Of a stretch of DNA of 7,808 nucleotides, positions 1 through 6,350 are shown piece by piece; within the stretch, counting starts at the first letter, position 1, and each line of letters starts with the position of its first letter. Position numbers and translations under genes: made by a program. The DNA is from Flavobacteriia bacterium (GTDB lineage: Bacteria; Bacteroidota; Bacteroidia; Flavobacteriales; Flavobacteriaceae). The stretch spans positions 1 through 7,808 of the forward strand of contig QNYL01000049.1 in assembly GCA_003973375.1 (NCBI GenBank). The letters are read 5' to 3'. Under the pieces are notes generated by a model that worked only from the letters and a program-made list of their open reading frames with translations, had not been told where the DNA came from and ran no database searches.

Positions 1-1
1 T

Positions 2-235
2 ATTCTTTATCCAGAAATTTCAAAAAACATAAATATAAAACATTATGAAATTGCAAGTAAGTACATAAAATATAGCGCTTTTACGGAAAACTCTCAACGT
101 TCGAGATTATCAAAAGCAAAATCAATATTTAAGGCTGGTGAAGAAATAGAAGCCCTAATTAATGTATTTGAAAGTAATAAGATTAATGGTGAAGTAAAGG
201 AAAAAATATACAAATTAATAAAAAACGGTAGCTAA
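2..235 (+). CDS. C-terminal fragment of an unrecognised protein (5' end outside window)
   Basis: An open frame runs from the window edge to a TAA at 233-235, giving 77 residues that start ILYPEISKNI and end KLIKNGS. No ATG occurs in this frame, so this is the tail of a longer gene starting left of the window. The peptide is rich in Lys, Ile, Asn and Glu and looks helical and soluble, with no transmembrane segment and no motif I recognise. G+C is only about 26 percent by my count, against about 38 percent in a sampled 60-base stretch of rpe, which hints at accessory or acquired DNA to the left. It converges on rpe, with a hairpin between them. The uninterrupted frame, and the hairpin right after the stop, are the reasons to call it coding; the function is unknown. 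Confidence 0.6.
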   Translation: MLYPEISKNINIKHYEIASKYIKYSAFTENSQRSRLSKAKSIFKAGEEIEALINVFESNKINGEVKEKIYKLIKNGS

Positions 236-243
236 TAAATAGC

Positions 244-276
244 CTTCATACGGCTTTTGTAAAGCCAAGTATGAAG
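244..276. terminator. Hairpin between convergent genes, candidate bidirectional terminator
   Basis: An outer 8-bp stem CTTCATAC/GTATGAAG (244-251 with 269-276) continues into an inner 6-bp stem GGCTTT/AAAGCC (252-257 with 261-266), with a TGT loop and a two-base AA bulge. It starts 9 bases after the stop of the left gene and lies 43 bases beyond the stop of rpe, so it could end transcripts from both sides. No good T-tract follows on either strand, so terminator function is inferred from position and stem strength. Confidence 0.5.
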
Positions 277-318
277 TAGATGTTGAACTACACCCCGGGT
301 TGATTAAGATTTAATAAA

Positions 319-972
319 CTATTTTACCGTTTTTAGATTGGCAATAGTTTTGGCAGGATCATCACTTTTAAACACAAAACTACCGGCAACAAAAGCATTG
401 ACTCCGGCATCTTCCAGTTTGGCAATATTTTTATCGTTTACACCGCCATCTACTTCAATTATGGCAGTTGATCGGGAATTATTGATCATCGCACGAAGAT
501 CGCGTACTTTATTGTAGGTGTTTTCAATAAAACTTTGTCCGCCAAATCCCGGATTAACACTCATGATCAATACCAGGTCCAGATCATGGATAATATCTTC
601 CAAAAAAGAAACAGGCGTATGCGGATTTAGAGCAACTCCGGCTTTCATTCCTTCAGCTTTAATCGCCTGAATTGTTCGATGCAGGTGTGTGCAGGCTTCG
701 TAATGAACCGTTAAAATATCAGCTCCTACTTTTCTAAAAGTTGAAATATACCGGTCGGGATCAACAATCATCAGGTGAACATCCAGAGGTTTTCTGGCAA
801 GTTTATTAATGGCTGAGATCACAGGCATTCCAAAAGAAATATTCGGTACAAAGACGCCGTCCATAATATCGAGATGAAACCAGTCGGCTTCACTCTCGTT
901 AAGCATTTCAATCTCGCGTTGCAGATTGCCAAAATCGGCTGCCAGTAAAGAAGGAGAAATTATTCTGTTCAT
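319..972 (-). CDS. rpe: Ribulose-phosphate 3-epimerase
   Basis: This cytosolic TIM-barrel enzyme interconverts D-ribulose 5-phosphate and D-xylulose 5-phosphate in the pentose phosphate pathway. The 217-residue length is normal for the family. Visible signatures in order are SPSLLAADF (residues 6-14), FHLDIMDGVFVPN (32-44), DVHLMI (64-69), MSVNPGFGGQSF (137-148), EVDGGV (173-178) and the phosphate-binding AGSFVF (196-201). The expected metal ligands H33, D35, H66 and D175 are all present, with D35 and D175 also the acid/base pair. The ATG at 972 puts ISPSLLAADF at the usual distance from the N-terminus. The leader is A-rich with no Shine-Dalgarno. It lies downstream of rpoD on the same strand, but the 331-bp gap is nearly filled by an inverted-repeat-bounded segment, so co-transcription with rpoD is uncertain. 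I found no promoter matching the Bacteroidota consensus in front of it. Confidence 0.97.
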   Translation of the reverse strand: MNRIISPSLLAADFGNLQREIEMLNESEADWFHLDIMDGVFVPNISFGMPVISAINKLARKPLDVHLMIVDPDRYISTFRKVGADILTVHYEACTHLHRTIQAIKAEGMKAGVALNPHTPVSFLEDIIHDLDLVLIMSVNPGFGGQSFIENTYNKVRDLRAMINNSRSTAIIEVDGGVNDKNIAKLEDAGVNAFVAGSFVFKSDDPAKTIANLKTVK

Positions 973-1068
973 GTTTTTCTTGTAAAAGTAAAATAAAAAA
1001 AGCTTATCTGAAATTTTTATTCATGAGACTCTAAAAAATTAATTTCAACTTTTTAGTTAGTCGAATTA

Positions 1069-1091
1069 ATCCCGCTTTTTTCTAGCGGGAT
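1069..1091. other. Hairpin inside the rpoD-rpe gap
   Basis: A perfect 7-bp stem ATCCCGC/GCGGGAT encloses a 9-base, T-rich loop (1076-1084). No T-tract directly follows on the minus strand, so I do not call it a rho-independent terminator for rpoD, though it could attenuate read-through into rpe. Confidence 0.5.
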
Positions 1092-1126
1092 CTTGGTTTA
1101 ACACCTCGACTCTTGAGTCAATTCAT

Positions 1127-1168
1127 ATTAAAGGGTTCAGGGCTTGCCCTGAGGTTTACACCTTTAAT
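1127..1168. other. Nested hairpin inside the rpoD-rpe gap
   Basis: An outer 8-bp stem ATTAAAGG/CCTTTAAT (1127-1134 with 1161-1168) encloses an inner 6-bp stem TCAGGG/CCCTGA (1137-1142 with 1147-1152). The inner loop is CTTG on the plus strand, a tetraloop known to be stable when closed by G-C, and CAAG on the minus strand. The asymmetric internal loop is 2 bases on one side and 8 on the other. Such a compact structure is typical of dispersed intergenic repeats, but only one copy is visible here. Confidence 0.5.
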
Positions 1169-1303
1169 TCTAAGTGGAGTTAAAGAATCTGTTTAGAAAG
1201 CAGAATTCTTAATTTTCTCTTTTTCTGCATGAGACAGGCATTTTTCAGAAATAACAAATACAATAATTTCAGATAAGCTTACAAAACTTTTTTCAGGTAA
1301 ATA

Positions 1304-2167
1304 TTAACCTAAATAAGAACGTAAAATCTTACTTCTGGAGGTATGTTTTAATCTTCTTATCGCTTTTTCTTTGATTTGGCGCACTCTTTCTCTGGTCAGA
1401 TCAAAAGTTTCACCAATTTCTTCCAAGGTCATCGGATGCTGATTCACTAATCCAAAATACAATTTAACCACATCAGCTTCGCGGGGAGTTAAAGTTTCCA
1501 GTGCTCTCAGGATCTCAACCTGTAAAGATTCGTGTAATAAGGATTTATCGGGATTTGGTGATTCTCCTGAACGCAATACATCATACAGGTTAGAATCCTC
1601 TCCTTCGATCAGCGGTGCATCCATAGAGACGTGTCTGCCCGAATTCTTCATAGATTCCTTTACATCGGAAACGGTCATATCCAGTTCTTTGGCAATTTCT
1701 TCAGCTGAAGGCGGTCTTTCATTCTCCTGTTCCAGTCTTGCAAAGGTCTTGTTGATCTTGTTGATAGATCCGATCTTGTTCAAAGGTAATCTTACAATTC
1801 TTGATTGTTCGGCCAAAGCCTGAAGTATCGATTGTCGGATCCACCAAACAGCATAAGAGATAAACTTGAACCCACGGGTTTCATCAAATCTTTTGGCTGC
1901 TTTTATCAATCCTAAATTTCCTTCATTGATCAGATCGGGAAGTGTTAATCCCTGATTTTGGTATTGTTTCGCAACGGAAACAACGAATCTCAGGTTGGCC
2001 TTGGTTAGCTTTTCCAAAGCGATCTCATCACCGGCTTTGATACGTTGTGCCAGTTCCACTTCCTCATCGGCAGTAATCAAATCAACCTTACCAATTTCCT
2101 GCAAATATTTATCTAACGATGCGGTTTCTCTGTTGGTAACTTGTTTGGTTATTTTTAACTGTCTCAT
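1304..2167 (-). CDS. rpoD: Primary (housekeeping) sigma factor RpoD/SigA
   Basis: This protein directs RNA polymerase to housekeeping promoters. At 287 residues it is the short Bacteroidota form, lacking region 1.1 and the non-conserved insert of proteobacterial sigma-70. Region 1.2 spans about residues 17-47 ([16 protein letters not shown]). Region 2 spans about 58-128 with [30 protein letters not shown] and the -10-recognising and melting segment [15 protein letters not shown]. Region 3 is about 130-210. Region 4 is about 226-275, with [14 protein letters not shown] and the helix-turn-helix [19 protein letters not shown] that contacts the -35-type element. The start at 2167 gives the usual short basic N-terminus MRQLKITKQ. 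It follows pnp on the same strand, with a strong terminator between, so it probably has its own promoter. This family reads promoters of the TTG/TAnnTTTG type, and an exact one sits before rpsO in this window. Confidence 0.97.
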   Translation of the reverse strand: MRQLKITKQVTNRETASLDKYLQEIGKVDLITADEEVELAQRIKAGDEIALEKLTKANLRFVVSVAKQYQNQGLTLPDLINEGNLGLIKAAKRFDETRGFKFISYAVWWIRQSILQALAEQSRIVRLPLNKIGSINKINKTFARLEQENERPPSAEEIAKELDMTVSDVKESMKNSGRHVSMDAPLIEGEDSNLYDVLRSGESPNPDKSLLHESLQVEILRALETLTPREADVVKLYFGLVNQHPMTLEEIGETFDLTRERVRQIKEKAIRRLKHTSRSKILRSYLG

Positions 2168-2201
2168 ATAGTTTCTTAATTAAAGTTTTTATAGTGGTGT
2201 A

Positions 2202-2228
2202 CTTACATATACGTAAGATTTAAAGATA
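2202..2228 (-). promoter_or_regulatory. Possible rpoD promoter -7 element with adjacent small palindrome
   Basis: On the minus strand TATCTTTA (2228-2221) matches the Bacteroidota -7 consensus TAnnTTTG at all but the last fixed base, about 54 bases before the rpoD start. No TTG lies at the expected distance upstream. Immediately downstream is CTTAC-6-GTAAG (2202-2217), a 5-bp inverted repeat that would fall near the transcript start. Both are weak on their own. Confidence 0.25.
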
Positions 2229-2327
2229 ATGTTACAAAAGGGTTAAAATATTTAAAAAAAGATTAAAAAGAATGCCATAGACGAAGGTTTATAATATGAA
2301 GATCCTTGTAAAAGGCGATTATTTAAT

Positions 2328-2354
2328 AAAAAAAAGCTCCCTTTTTGGGGAGCC
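2328..2354 (-). terminator. Rho-independent terminator after pnp
   Basis: Read on the minus strand, the stem GCTCCC/GGGAGC (2353-2348 with 2341-2336) has a 6-base A-rich loop and is followed by an uninterrupted run of eight T. It starts 40 bases past the pnp stop and separates pnp from rpoD. Confidence 0.9.
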
Positions 2355-2393
2355 TTTATCAAAAAACATTTCTTTTTATAAAATCAAGCGATT

Positions 2394-4604
2394 TTAGTTA
2401 TCTCTTGATCTTCTGTCATTTCTGCGATTATCACCACGGTGACGGTTATCTCTTCTTCTGTTGTTGTCTCTTGGAGGTCTTGCCACATAACCTTCCGGTT
2501 TTTCAAGCAACGCCTTTAAAGAAACTTTTTCCTTGCGGGTTTTCGGATCGATACCAAAATATTTTACTTTGATGATATCTCCCAGATTTACCACATCGGT
2601 AACATTATCGGTTCTTTTCCATGCCAGTTCACTTACGTGTAAAAGTACCTCGTTACCCGGAGCTTCCAGATATTCAACAACTGCACCAAAATCAAGGATC
2701 TTGATCACTTTTACCTCGTAGATTTCTCCTTTAACAGGAGTGAAAGTGATCGATTTGATCTTCTCAAGTACCATATCAATTCCTTCCTGATCTGTTCCCA
2801 GGATTTCAACCACACCCTGCTCATCAATTTCATTGATCACAATAGTGGTTTTGGTTTCTTTCTGAAGTTCCTGAATTACCTTTCCGCCAGGTCCGATTAA
2901 TGCACCAATATAATCACCCGGAATGGTTACTGTTACCATTTTAGGTGCATGTGGTTTTACATCAGGATTTGGCTCAGCAATAGTATCGATCAGTTTTTGC
3001 AGAATGTGTAAACGACCTTCTTTAGATTGTTTTAAGGCACTTACTAAAATTTCGTATGAAAGACCTTTAATTTTAATATCCATTTGGCAGGCAGTAATAC
3101 CATCTGCTGTTCCGGTTACTTTAAAGTCCATATCTCCCAAGTGATCTTCATCTCCTAAAATATCAGAAAGTACAGCGAATCTCTCTCCGTCGGAGATCAA
3201 TCCCATAGCGATACCCGATACTGGTTTCTTCATTTGAATTCCGGCATCCATCAAAGCCATGGTTCCTGCACAAACAGTTGCCATAGAAGAAGAACCGTTA
3301 GATTCAAGGATCTCAGAAACCACACGAACAGTATAAGGACAATCTTCCGGTATCATTCCTTTTAAAGCTCTTTGAGCCAGGTTTCCATGACCGATCTCAC
3401 GTCGGGAAGTTCCTCTTAACGGACGTGCTTCTCCTGTTGAGAACGGAGGGAAATTATAATGTAAATAGAAAGTTTCTTCTCCCTGATAAGTGGGAAGATC
3501 TACCATATTGGCTTCTCTTGAAGTACCCAATGTAACTGTTGCCAGTGCCTGGGTTTCTCCTCTGGTAAAGATCGCTGAACCGTGTGTTGAGGGTAAATAA
3601 TCGATCTCACACCAGATTGGTCTGATATCGGTTGTTTTTCTTCCGTCTAAACGTAAACCTTCATCTAAAGTAAGGTTTCTTACAGCTTCTTTTTGTGCTT
3701 TATTGTAATATTTGGAGATCAGTGCTTCTTTTTCTTCCAATTCTTCCTCGGTAAATCCGGCAAGGATCTCTTCTTTTACCTCAGCAAAAGCTTCAGATCT
3801 TTCATGTTTAGAAGTTCCTTTCTTAGCGATATCATAACACTTCTGATAAGCGAGTTCGTGAATTTTTGCTTCCAGATCAGCATCCTCTTCAGCCTGGTCA
3901 TATTCCCTGGTTTCTTTTTTACCTACCTGCTCTGCCAGGCTAACCTGTGCAGCACATTGTTCTTTAATCGCTTCATGCGCAAATTTTATGGCTTCGGCCA
4001 TTTCCTCTTCAGAGATCTCATCCATTTCTCCTTCAACCATCATTACAGAATCAGCGGAAGCGCCCACCATCATATCGATATCGGCCTCTAAAAGCTGTTC
4101 GCGGGTTGGGTTAATAATCAGTTCTCCGTTTACCCTTCCTACACGTACTTCTGAAATAGGAGTTTCAAAAGGAATATCGGAAAGTGCAATACAGGCTGAT
4201 GCTGCAAGCCCTGCCAGTGCATCAGGCATTACATCTTCATCATGCGACATCAACTGGATCATCACCTGAGTTTCTGAGTGATAATCTTTTGGGAAAAGCG
4301 GACGTAATACCCTGTCAACCAACCTCATGGTTAATATTTCTTCGGTACTTGGTCTTGCCTCACGTTTAAAAAATCCACCCGGGTAACGTCCTGCTGCGGC
4401 AAATTTTTCACGATAATCTACAGTCAGAGGTAAGAAATCTACCGGGCTGGCTGTTCTTGAAGACACTACTGTTGCCAGCAACAATGCATCTCCCATTTTT
4501 ACTACTACAGAACCATCAGCTTGTTTGGCCAGTTTTCCGGTTTCAATAGTAATAGTTCTACCATCACTTAAAGTGATCGTTTCTTTAAAAACTTTTGGAA
4601 TCAT
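2394..4604 (-). CDS. pnp: Polyribonucleotide nucleotidyltransferase (PNPase)
   Basis: This phosphorolytic 3'-5' exoribonuclease degrades RNA to nucleoside diphosphates and can run in reverse to add tails. It acts as a trimer. All domains are present over 736 residues: first RNase PH core about 10-145 ([20 protein letters not shown] at 76-95), helical linker domain about 240-310, second RNase PH core about 315-540 ([39 protein letters not shown]), KH domain about 555-617 with the GPGG loop at 571-574, and S1 domain about 624-697. D485 and D491 in [12 protein letters not shown] match the catalytic aspartates known from the E. coli enzyme. The last 28 or so residues (about 709-736) are almost only Arg, Asp and Asn with repeated RRDN-like units, a disordered basic tail. 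The ATG at 4604 puts the first core at its usual position. It lies 137 bp downstream of rpsO, the conserved rpsO-pnp order. Confidence 0.98.
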   Translation of the reverse strand: MIPKVFKETITLSDGRTITIETGKLAKQADGSVVVKMGDALLLATVVSSRTASPVDFLPLTVDYREKFAAAGRYPGGFFKREARPSTEEILTMRLVDRVLRPLFPKDYHSETQVMIQLMSHDEDVMPDALAGLAASACIALSDIPFETPISEVRVGRVNGELIINPTREQLLEADIDMMVGASADSVMMVEGEMDEISEEEMAEAIKFAHEAIKEQCAAQVSLAEQVGKKETREYDQAEEDADLEAKIHELAYQKCYDIAKKGTSKHERSEAFAEVKEEILAGFTEEELEEKEALISKYYNKAQKEAVRNLTLDEGLRLDGRKTTDIRPIWCEIDYLPSTHGSAIFTRGETQALATVTLGTSREANMVDLPTYQGEETFYLHYNFPPFSTGEARPLRGTSRREIGHGNLAQRALKGMIPEDCPYTVRVVSEILESNGSSSMATVCAGTMALMDAGIQMKKPVSGIAMGLISDGERFAVLSDILGDEDHLGDMDFKVTGTADGITACQMDIKIKGLSYEILVSALKQSKEGRLHILQKLIDTIAEPNPDVKPHAPKMVTVTIPGDYIGALIGPGGKVIQELQKETKTTIVINEIDEQGVVEILGTDQEGIDMVLEKIKSITFTPVKGEIYEVKVIKILDFGAVVEYLEAPGNEVLLHVSELAWKRTDNVTDVVNLGDIIKVKYFGIDPKTRKEKVSLKALLEKPEGYVARPPRDNNRRRDNRHRGDNRRNDRRSRDN

Positions 4605-4619
4605 AATTTTTTGTTTTTC

Positions 4620-4690
4620 AATACCGTAACGGTATTATTAATTCATGGTTTAACTTAAAGTAGTTGTGTTGTTGTGAAGTTAAAATACCA
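4620..4690 (-). promoter_or_regulatory. Structured pnp leader with competing stems
   Basis: Read on the minus strand, the leader first forms TGGT-(ATT)-TTAACTT paired with AAGTTAA-ACCA (4690-4677 with 4656-4646), with a 3-base bulge and a 20-base CA-rich loop. A second hairpin, AATACCG/CGGTATT with a TTA loop (4636-4620), ends 15 bases before the ATG. The AATACC of this second stem can instead pair with GGTATT at 4689-4684 inside the first, so two folds are mutually exclusive. PNPase is known in E. coli to autoregulate through its leader; a similar role here is inference. No T-tract follows, so it is not a terminator. Confidence 0.45.
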
Positions 4691-4710
4691 ATGAATCCTC
4701 ATGCAGAATC

Positions 4711-4735
4711 AAAAAGAGAGGCATAAAGCCTCTCT
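4711..4735 (-). terminator. Terminator after rpsO
   Basis: A perfect 8-bp stem AGAGAGGC/GCCTCTCT (4715-4722 with 4728-4735) has a 5-base loop. On the minus strand it is followed by four further T beyond the stem. It begins 6 bases past the rpsO stop. The short T-tract may allow partial read-through into pnp, as is known for the rpsO-pnp pair in other bacteria. Confidence 0.8.
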
Positions 4736-4741
4736 GAAAAA

Positions 4742-5011
4742 TTATTTTCTTAAACCTAATTCTTTAATGATAGAACGATATCTGGCGATATCTACTTTCA
4801 TTAAATAATCTAAAAGGTCTCTTCGTTTACCTACTAATTTAACAAGTGAACGCTGTGTGTTAAAATCTTTACGATTTTTTTTCAGATGCTCTGTAAGGTG
4901 TGCAATTCTATATGTGAATAATGCAATTTGTCCTTCCGGAGATCCGGAATCATTTTCAGATTTTCCGTGTTTTTTGAAAATCTCTTTCTTTTTTTCTGCT
5001 GTTAAATACAT
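4742..5011 (-). CDS. rpsO: 30S ribosomal protein S15
   Basis: S15 is an early-binding protein of the small ribosomal subunit that grips the central-domain three-way junction of 16S rRNA. The 89 residues match the family length. Hallmarks include SGSPEGQIALFTYRI (residues 22-36), HLTEHLKKNRKDFNTQRSL (38-56), where the second RNA-contacting helix begins, and the closing KRRDLLDYLMKVDIARY and LGLRK. The ATG at 5011 gives the usual N-terminus. A consensus promoter ends about 58 bases upstream, and a small hairpin sits near the predicted 5' end of the mRNA. It is the first gene of the leftward rpsO-pnp-rpoD-rpe block and is followed by its own terminator. Autoregulation by S15 binding its own leader is known in several bacteria; here it is only a possibility. 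Confidence 0.98.
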   Translation of the reverse strand: MYLTAEKKKEIFKKHGKSENDSGSPEGQIALFTYRIAHLTEHLKKNRKDFNTQRSLVKLVGKRRDLLDYLMKVDIARYRSIIKELGLRK

Positions 5012-5044
5012 GCTAACATTAATTTTATTAATAATTTTTATGTA

Positions 5045-5064
5045 CTGATAGTTTCAATTATCAG
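5045..5064 (-). promoter_or_regulatory. Hairpin near the 5' end of the rpsO mRNA
   Basis: CTGATA/TATCAG forms a perfect 6-bp stem with an 8-base loop. It starts about 4 bases after the promoter's -7 box, at or just after the expected transcription start, and lies 33 bases before the rpsO ATG. It may protect the 5' end or serve as part of an S15 binding site; the sequence alone does not decide. Confidence 0.4.
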
Positions 5065-5068
5065 GCGG

Positions 5069-5098
5069 CAAAGATACAATTATTATTTTGATTAACAA
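5069..5098 (-). promoter_or_regulatory. rpsO promoter, Bacteroidota housekeeping type
   Basis: On the minus strand TATCTTTG (5076-5069) is an exact match to the -7 consensus TAnnTTTG. A TTG (5098-5096) lies 19 bases upstream, the usual spacing to the -33 element. The predicted start is near 5062-5065, leaving a leader of about 50 bases. Confidence 0.75.
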
Positions 5099-5172
5099 TA
5101 TGGTATAATTGTTAATTTAAATAATCACATATTTCAGCCGGAATGTTTGAGATCGTGGCAATAACGGAGATG

Positions 5173-5195
5173 CCGGGCATTCCATACAAGCCCGG
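5173..5195. other. Hairpin in the rpsO-lipoprotein divergent region
   Basis: CCGGGC/GCCCGG forms a GC-only 6-bp stem with an 11-base loop, about 70 bases before the lipoprotein start. Around it, AATAACGGAG (5160-5169) and AATAAACGGAG (5210-5220) form a near-perfect direct repeat 50 bases apart. This may be leader structure or a regulator site. I found no exact TAnnTTTG promoter for the rightward gene in this 253-bp gap. Confidence 0.3.
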
Positions 5196-5264
5196 ATTAA
5201 ACCTTTTTGAATAAACGGAGTCTTAAAAATATCACTGCATTTACTAATATTAAAAACGAAAACT

Positions 5265-6134
5265 ATGGAAACCACAAAAAGAAATTTTTCAAGTCTGATT
5301 GTCACATTCCTGTTATTGATCTTTATTTCCCTTTCGGGATGTCAGGACAATACTGAAATTGATGATATGGAAGTACAGCAACTTGATGAAAGTTTAGCTG
5401 TTGAACAAACAGAAATCGATGATGTATCAGAAGGAATTAATGGTCTGATTGACGATGCCTATAACTTTGCAGAGGCTCCTGAAGCCAATAAAAGCGCTAT
5501 AGACAAAGACAACTATTTTCCTGAATGTGTTACTGTTACCAAAGTGATCACTGCCAACACCAAAAAAGTGACTATTGATTTTGGTGAAGGTTGTACCACC
5601 CGAAATAGCAATACTGTTAGCGGAAAGATCATTATGGAGTACACATTTGCCTTTACCGAACAAAGTGTAACGATTAATTATTCTTTTGAAGATTTTTATT
5701 TTAACGGAAAGAAAATAGAAGGTACGGTTAACAAGATCAGGTTAAAGGTAAATGATAACGGAAACCCTCAGGCAACCATCAATAAGAATATTAAGATTAT
5801 CTGGGACGATGATTCTTTTGTTACCGTAAAAGGAGAGCGTATCAGGGAATGGATCGAAGGCTTTGGCAACAGGATCTGGAGTGATAATGTATTTTTAATC
5901 ACCGGTAACTGGACGATCACCCGTAAAGATGGAACCGTAAGAGAAGCAACTGTTTTAGAACCTTTAAGAAGGGAAATGGCCTGCAGATTTCTGGTAAGCG
6001 GAATTGTTGAGATCAAAAAGAACAACAGAACATTAACACTGGATTACGGAGACGGCACCTGTGATGATCTTGCCACAGTAACTATCAATGGTAAAGAAAA
6101 GGAAATTCATATCAGGAAAAGAAAAAAGAAATAA
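5265..6134 (+). CDS. Predicted lipoprotein of unknown function with repeated cysteine-bounded beta motif
   Basis: I do not recognise this 289-residue protein. The N-terminus is a lipoprotein signal: basic residues K5 and R6, a hydrophobic stretch of about 11-23, and the lipobox LSGC with C26 as the lipidated residue. An acidic stretch (QDNTEIDDME) follows, resembling the signals that send Bacteroidota lipoproteins to the cell surface. Residues 27-80 are acidic and probably a flexible linker. The rest looks rich in beta strands. C88 to C110 ends in IDFGEGC, and C240 to C266 ends in LDYGDGTC; each is followed by a similar strand (SGKIIMEY and NGKEKEI), so two related units seem to flank a central region with WDDDSFVTVKG and LITGNWTITRKDG. 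The tail is strongly basic (RKRKKK). The ATG at 5265 gives a well-formed signal peptide; the leader is A-rich with no Shine-Dalgarno. It stands alone on the plus strand between leftward genes and ends in a long hairpin, so it is probably monocistronic. A role in the envelope is inferred from the signal only. Confidence 0.88.
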   Translation: METTKRNFSSLIVTFLLLIFISLSGCQDNTEIDDMEVQQLDESLAVEQTEIDDVSEGINGLIDDAYNFAEAPEANKSAIDKDNYFPECVTVTKVITANTKKVTIDFGEGCTTRNSNTVSGKIIMEYTFAFTEQSVTINYSFEDFYFNGKKIEGTVNKIRLKVNDNGNPQATINKNIKIIWDDDSFVTVKGERIREWIEGFGNRIWSDNVFLITGNWTITRKDGTVREATVLEPLRREMACRFLVSGIVEIKKNNRTLTLDYGDGTCDDLATVTINGKEKEIHIRKRKKK

Positions 6135-6190
6135 GACCGTTGCAAAATCGCCTTTATTTTATAATTCATTAAGAGGATTGCAACGGTCTT
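6133..6190 (+). terminator. Long hairpin at the end of the lipoprotein gene
   Basis: AAGACCGTTGCAA (6133-6145) and TTGCAACGGTCTT (6178-6190) form a perfect 13-bp stem that begins inside the stop codon. The 32-base loop is unusually long and may fold partly on itself (CCTT near 6151 with AAGAGG near 6171). No T-tract follows, so it may act as a 3' stabiliser rather than a standard terminator. Confidence 0.6.
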
Positions 6191-6194
6191 GAAA

Positions 6195-6202
6195 TAATAA
6201 AA
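6195..6202. repeat. Left target-site duplication TAATAAAA
   Basis: These 8 bases directly abut the left terminal inverted repeat and are identical, in the same orientation, to 6351-6358 on the other side of the element. Confidence 0.8.
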
Positions 6203-6350
6203 TAGGGTTACCCATTTAGTTCTCAAAGGACTGATTTGCAATCAAGACTCAAAAGTTAAAAATCTATGCAAATGTTTAATCATCATACGTGTTTATTGGG
6301 TTTGATGGTCTAACTCAATTTTAATTATGCGACTTAAATGGGTAACCCTA
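6203..6350. mobile_element. MITE, 148 bp, with 16-bp perfect terminal inverted repeats
   Basis: TAGGGTTACCCATTTA (6203-6218) is the exact reverse complement of TAAATGGGTAACCCTA (6335-6350). The 8-bp direct repeat TAATAAAA abuts both ends exactly, the signature of transposition. The interior of 116 bases has no ORF of note, so this is a non-autonomous element needing a transposase encoded elsewhere. Each terminal repeat contains its own small palindrome (GGGTTACCC), and an ATTTGCA/TGCAAAT inverted repeat lies inside (6234-6240 with 6267-6273). An 8-bp duplication occurs in several IS families, including IS66, ISL3, IS1595 and ISAs1; I cannot assign the parent. It sits between the lipoprotein hairpin and the accD terminator, where insertion should do little harm. 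Confidence 0.85.

Larger units (their letters stand above)
1000..1280. mobile_element. Candidate MITE-like segment bounded by 16-bp inverted repeats
   Basis: AAGCTTATCTGAAATT at 1000-1015 is the perfect reverse complement of AATTTCAGATAAGCTT at 1265-1280. The segment begins 27 bases upstream of the rpe start and ends 23 bases short of the rpoD stop, so without it the gap would be about 50 bp. It has no convincing ORF and contains several local hairpins (1069-1091, 1108-1119, 1127-1168 and an imperfect one at about 1183-1210). No clean target-site duplication is visible: with the ends set at 1001 and 1279, the flanks TAAAAAA and TACAAAA agree at 6 of 7 positions, which is weak in A-rich sequence. 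A non-autonomous insertion is the favoured reading; a structured intergenic RNA region closed by a long-range stem is the alternative. Confidence 0.45.

Noticed and set aside
293..300. CCCCGGGT palindrome downstream of rpe
   Set aside because: A six-base palindrome is common by chance and has no loop or supporting context.
1296..1310. AGGTAAATATTAACCT near-palindrome at the end of rpoD as a terminator
   Set aside because: The stem overlaps the stop codon, is AT-rich with a mismatch and leaves no room for a loop, so it is unlikely to be a terminator.
2345..2572. 75-codon plus-strand frame over the 3' end of pnp
   Set aside because: It overlaps the pnp terminator and the antisense of the Arg-rich tail and S1 domain, with no recognisable product.
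3693..4091. 132-codon plus-strand open frame inside pnp
   Set aside because: It is antisense to the well-conserved PNPase linker region and its product is low-complexity Phe/Leu/Ser, typical of a shadow of Glu/Lys-rich coding sequence.
5117..5305. 62-codon minus-strand frame overlapping the lipoprotein start
   Set aside because: Its hydrophobic N-terminus is the antisense of the lipoprotein signal region; no promoter or family match, and it lies in the rpsO upstream region.
6203..6350. Integron attC-like site or CRISPR-like repeat unit
   Set aside because: The ends lack the RYYYAAC/GTTRRRY boxes of attC, only one inverted pair exists, and the exact 8-bp flanking duplication fits a transposition product better.
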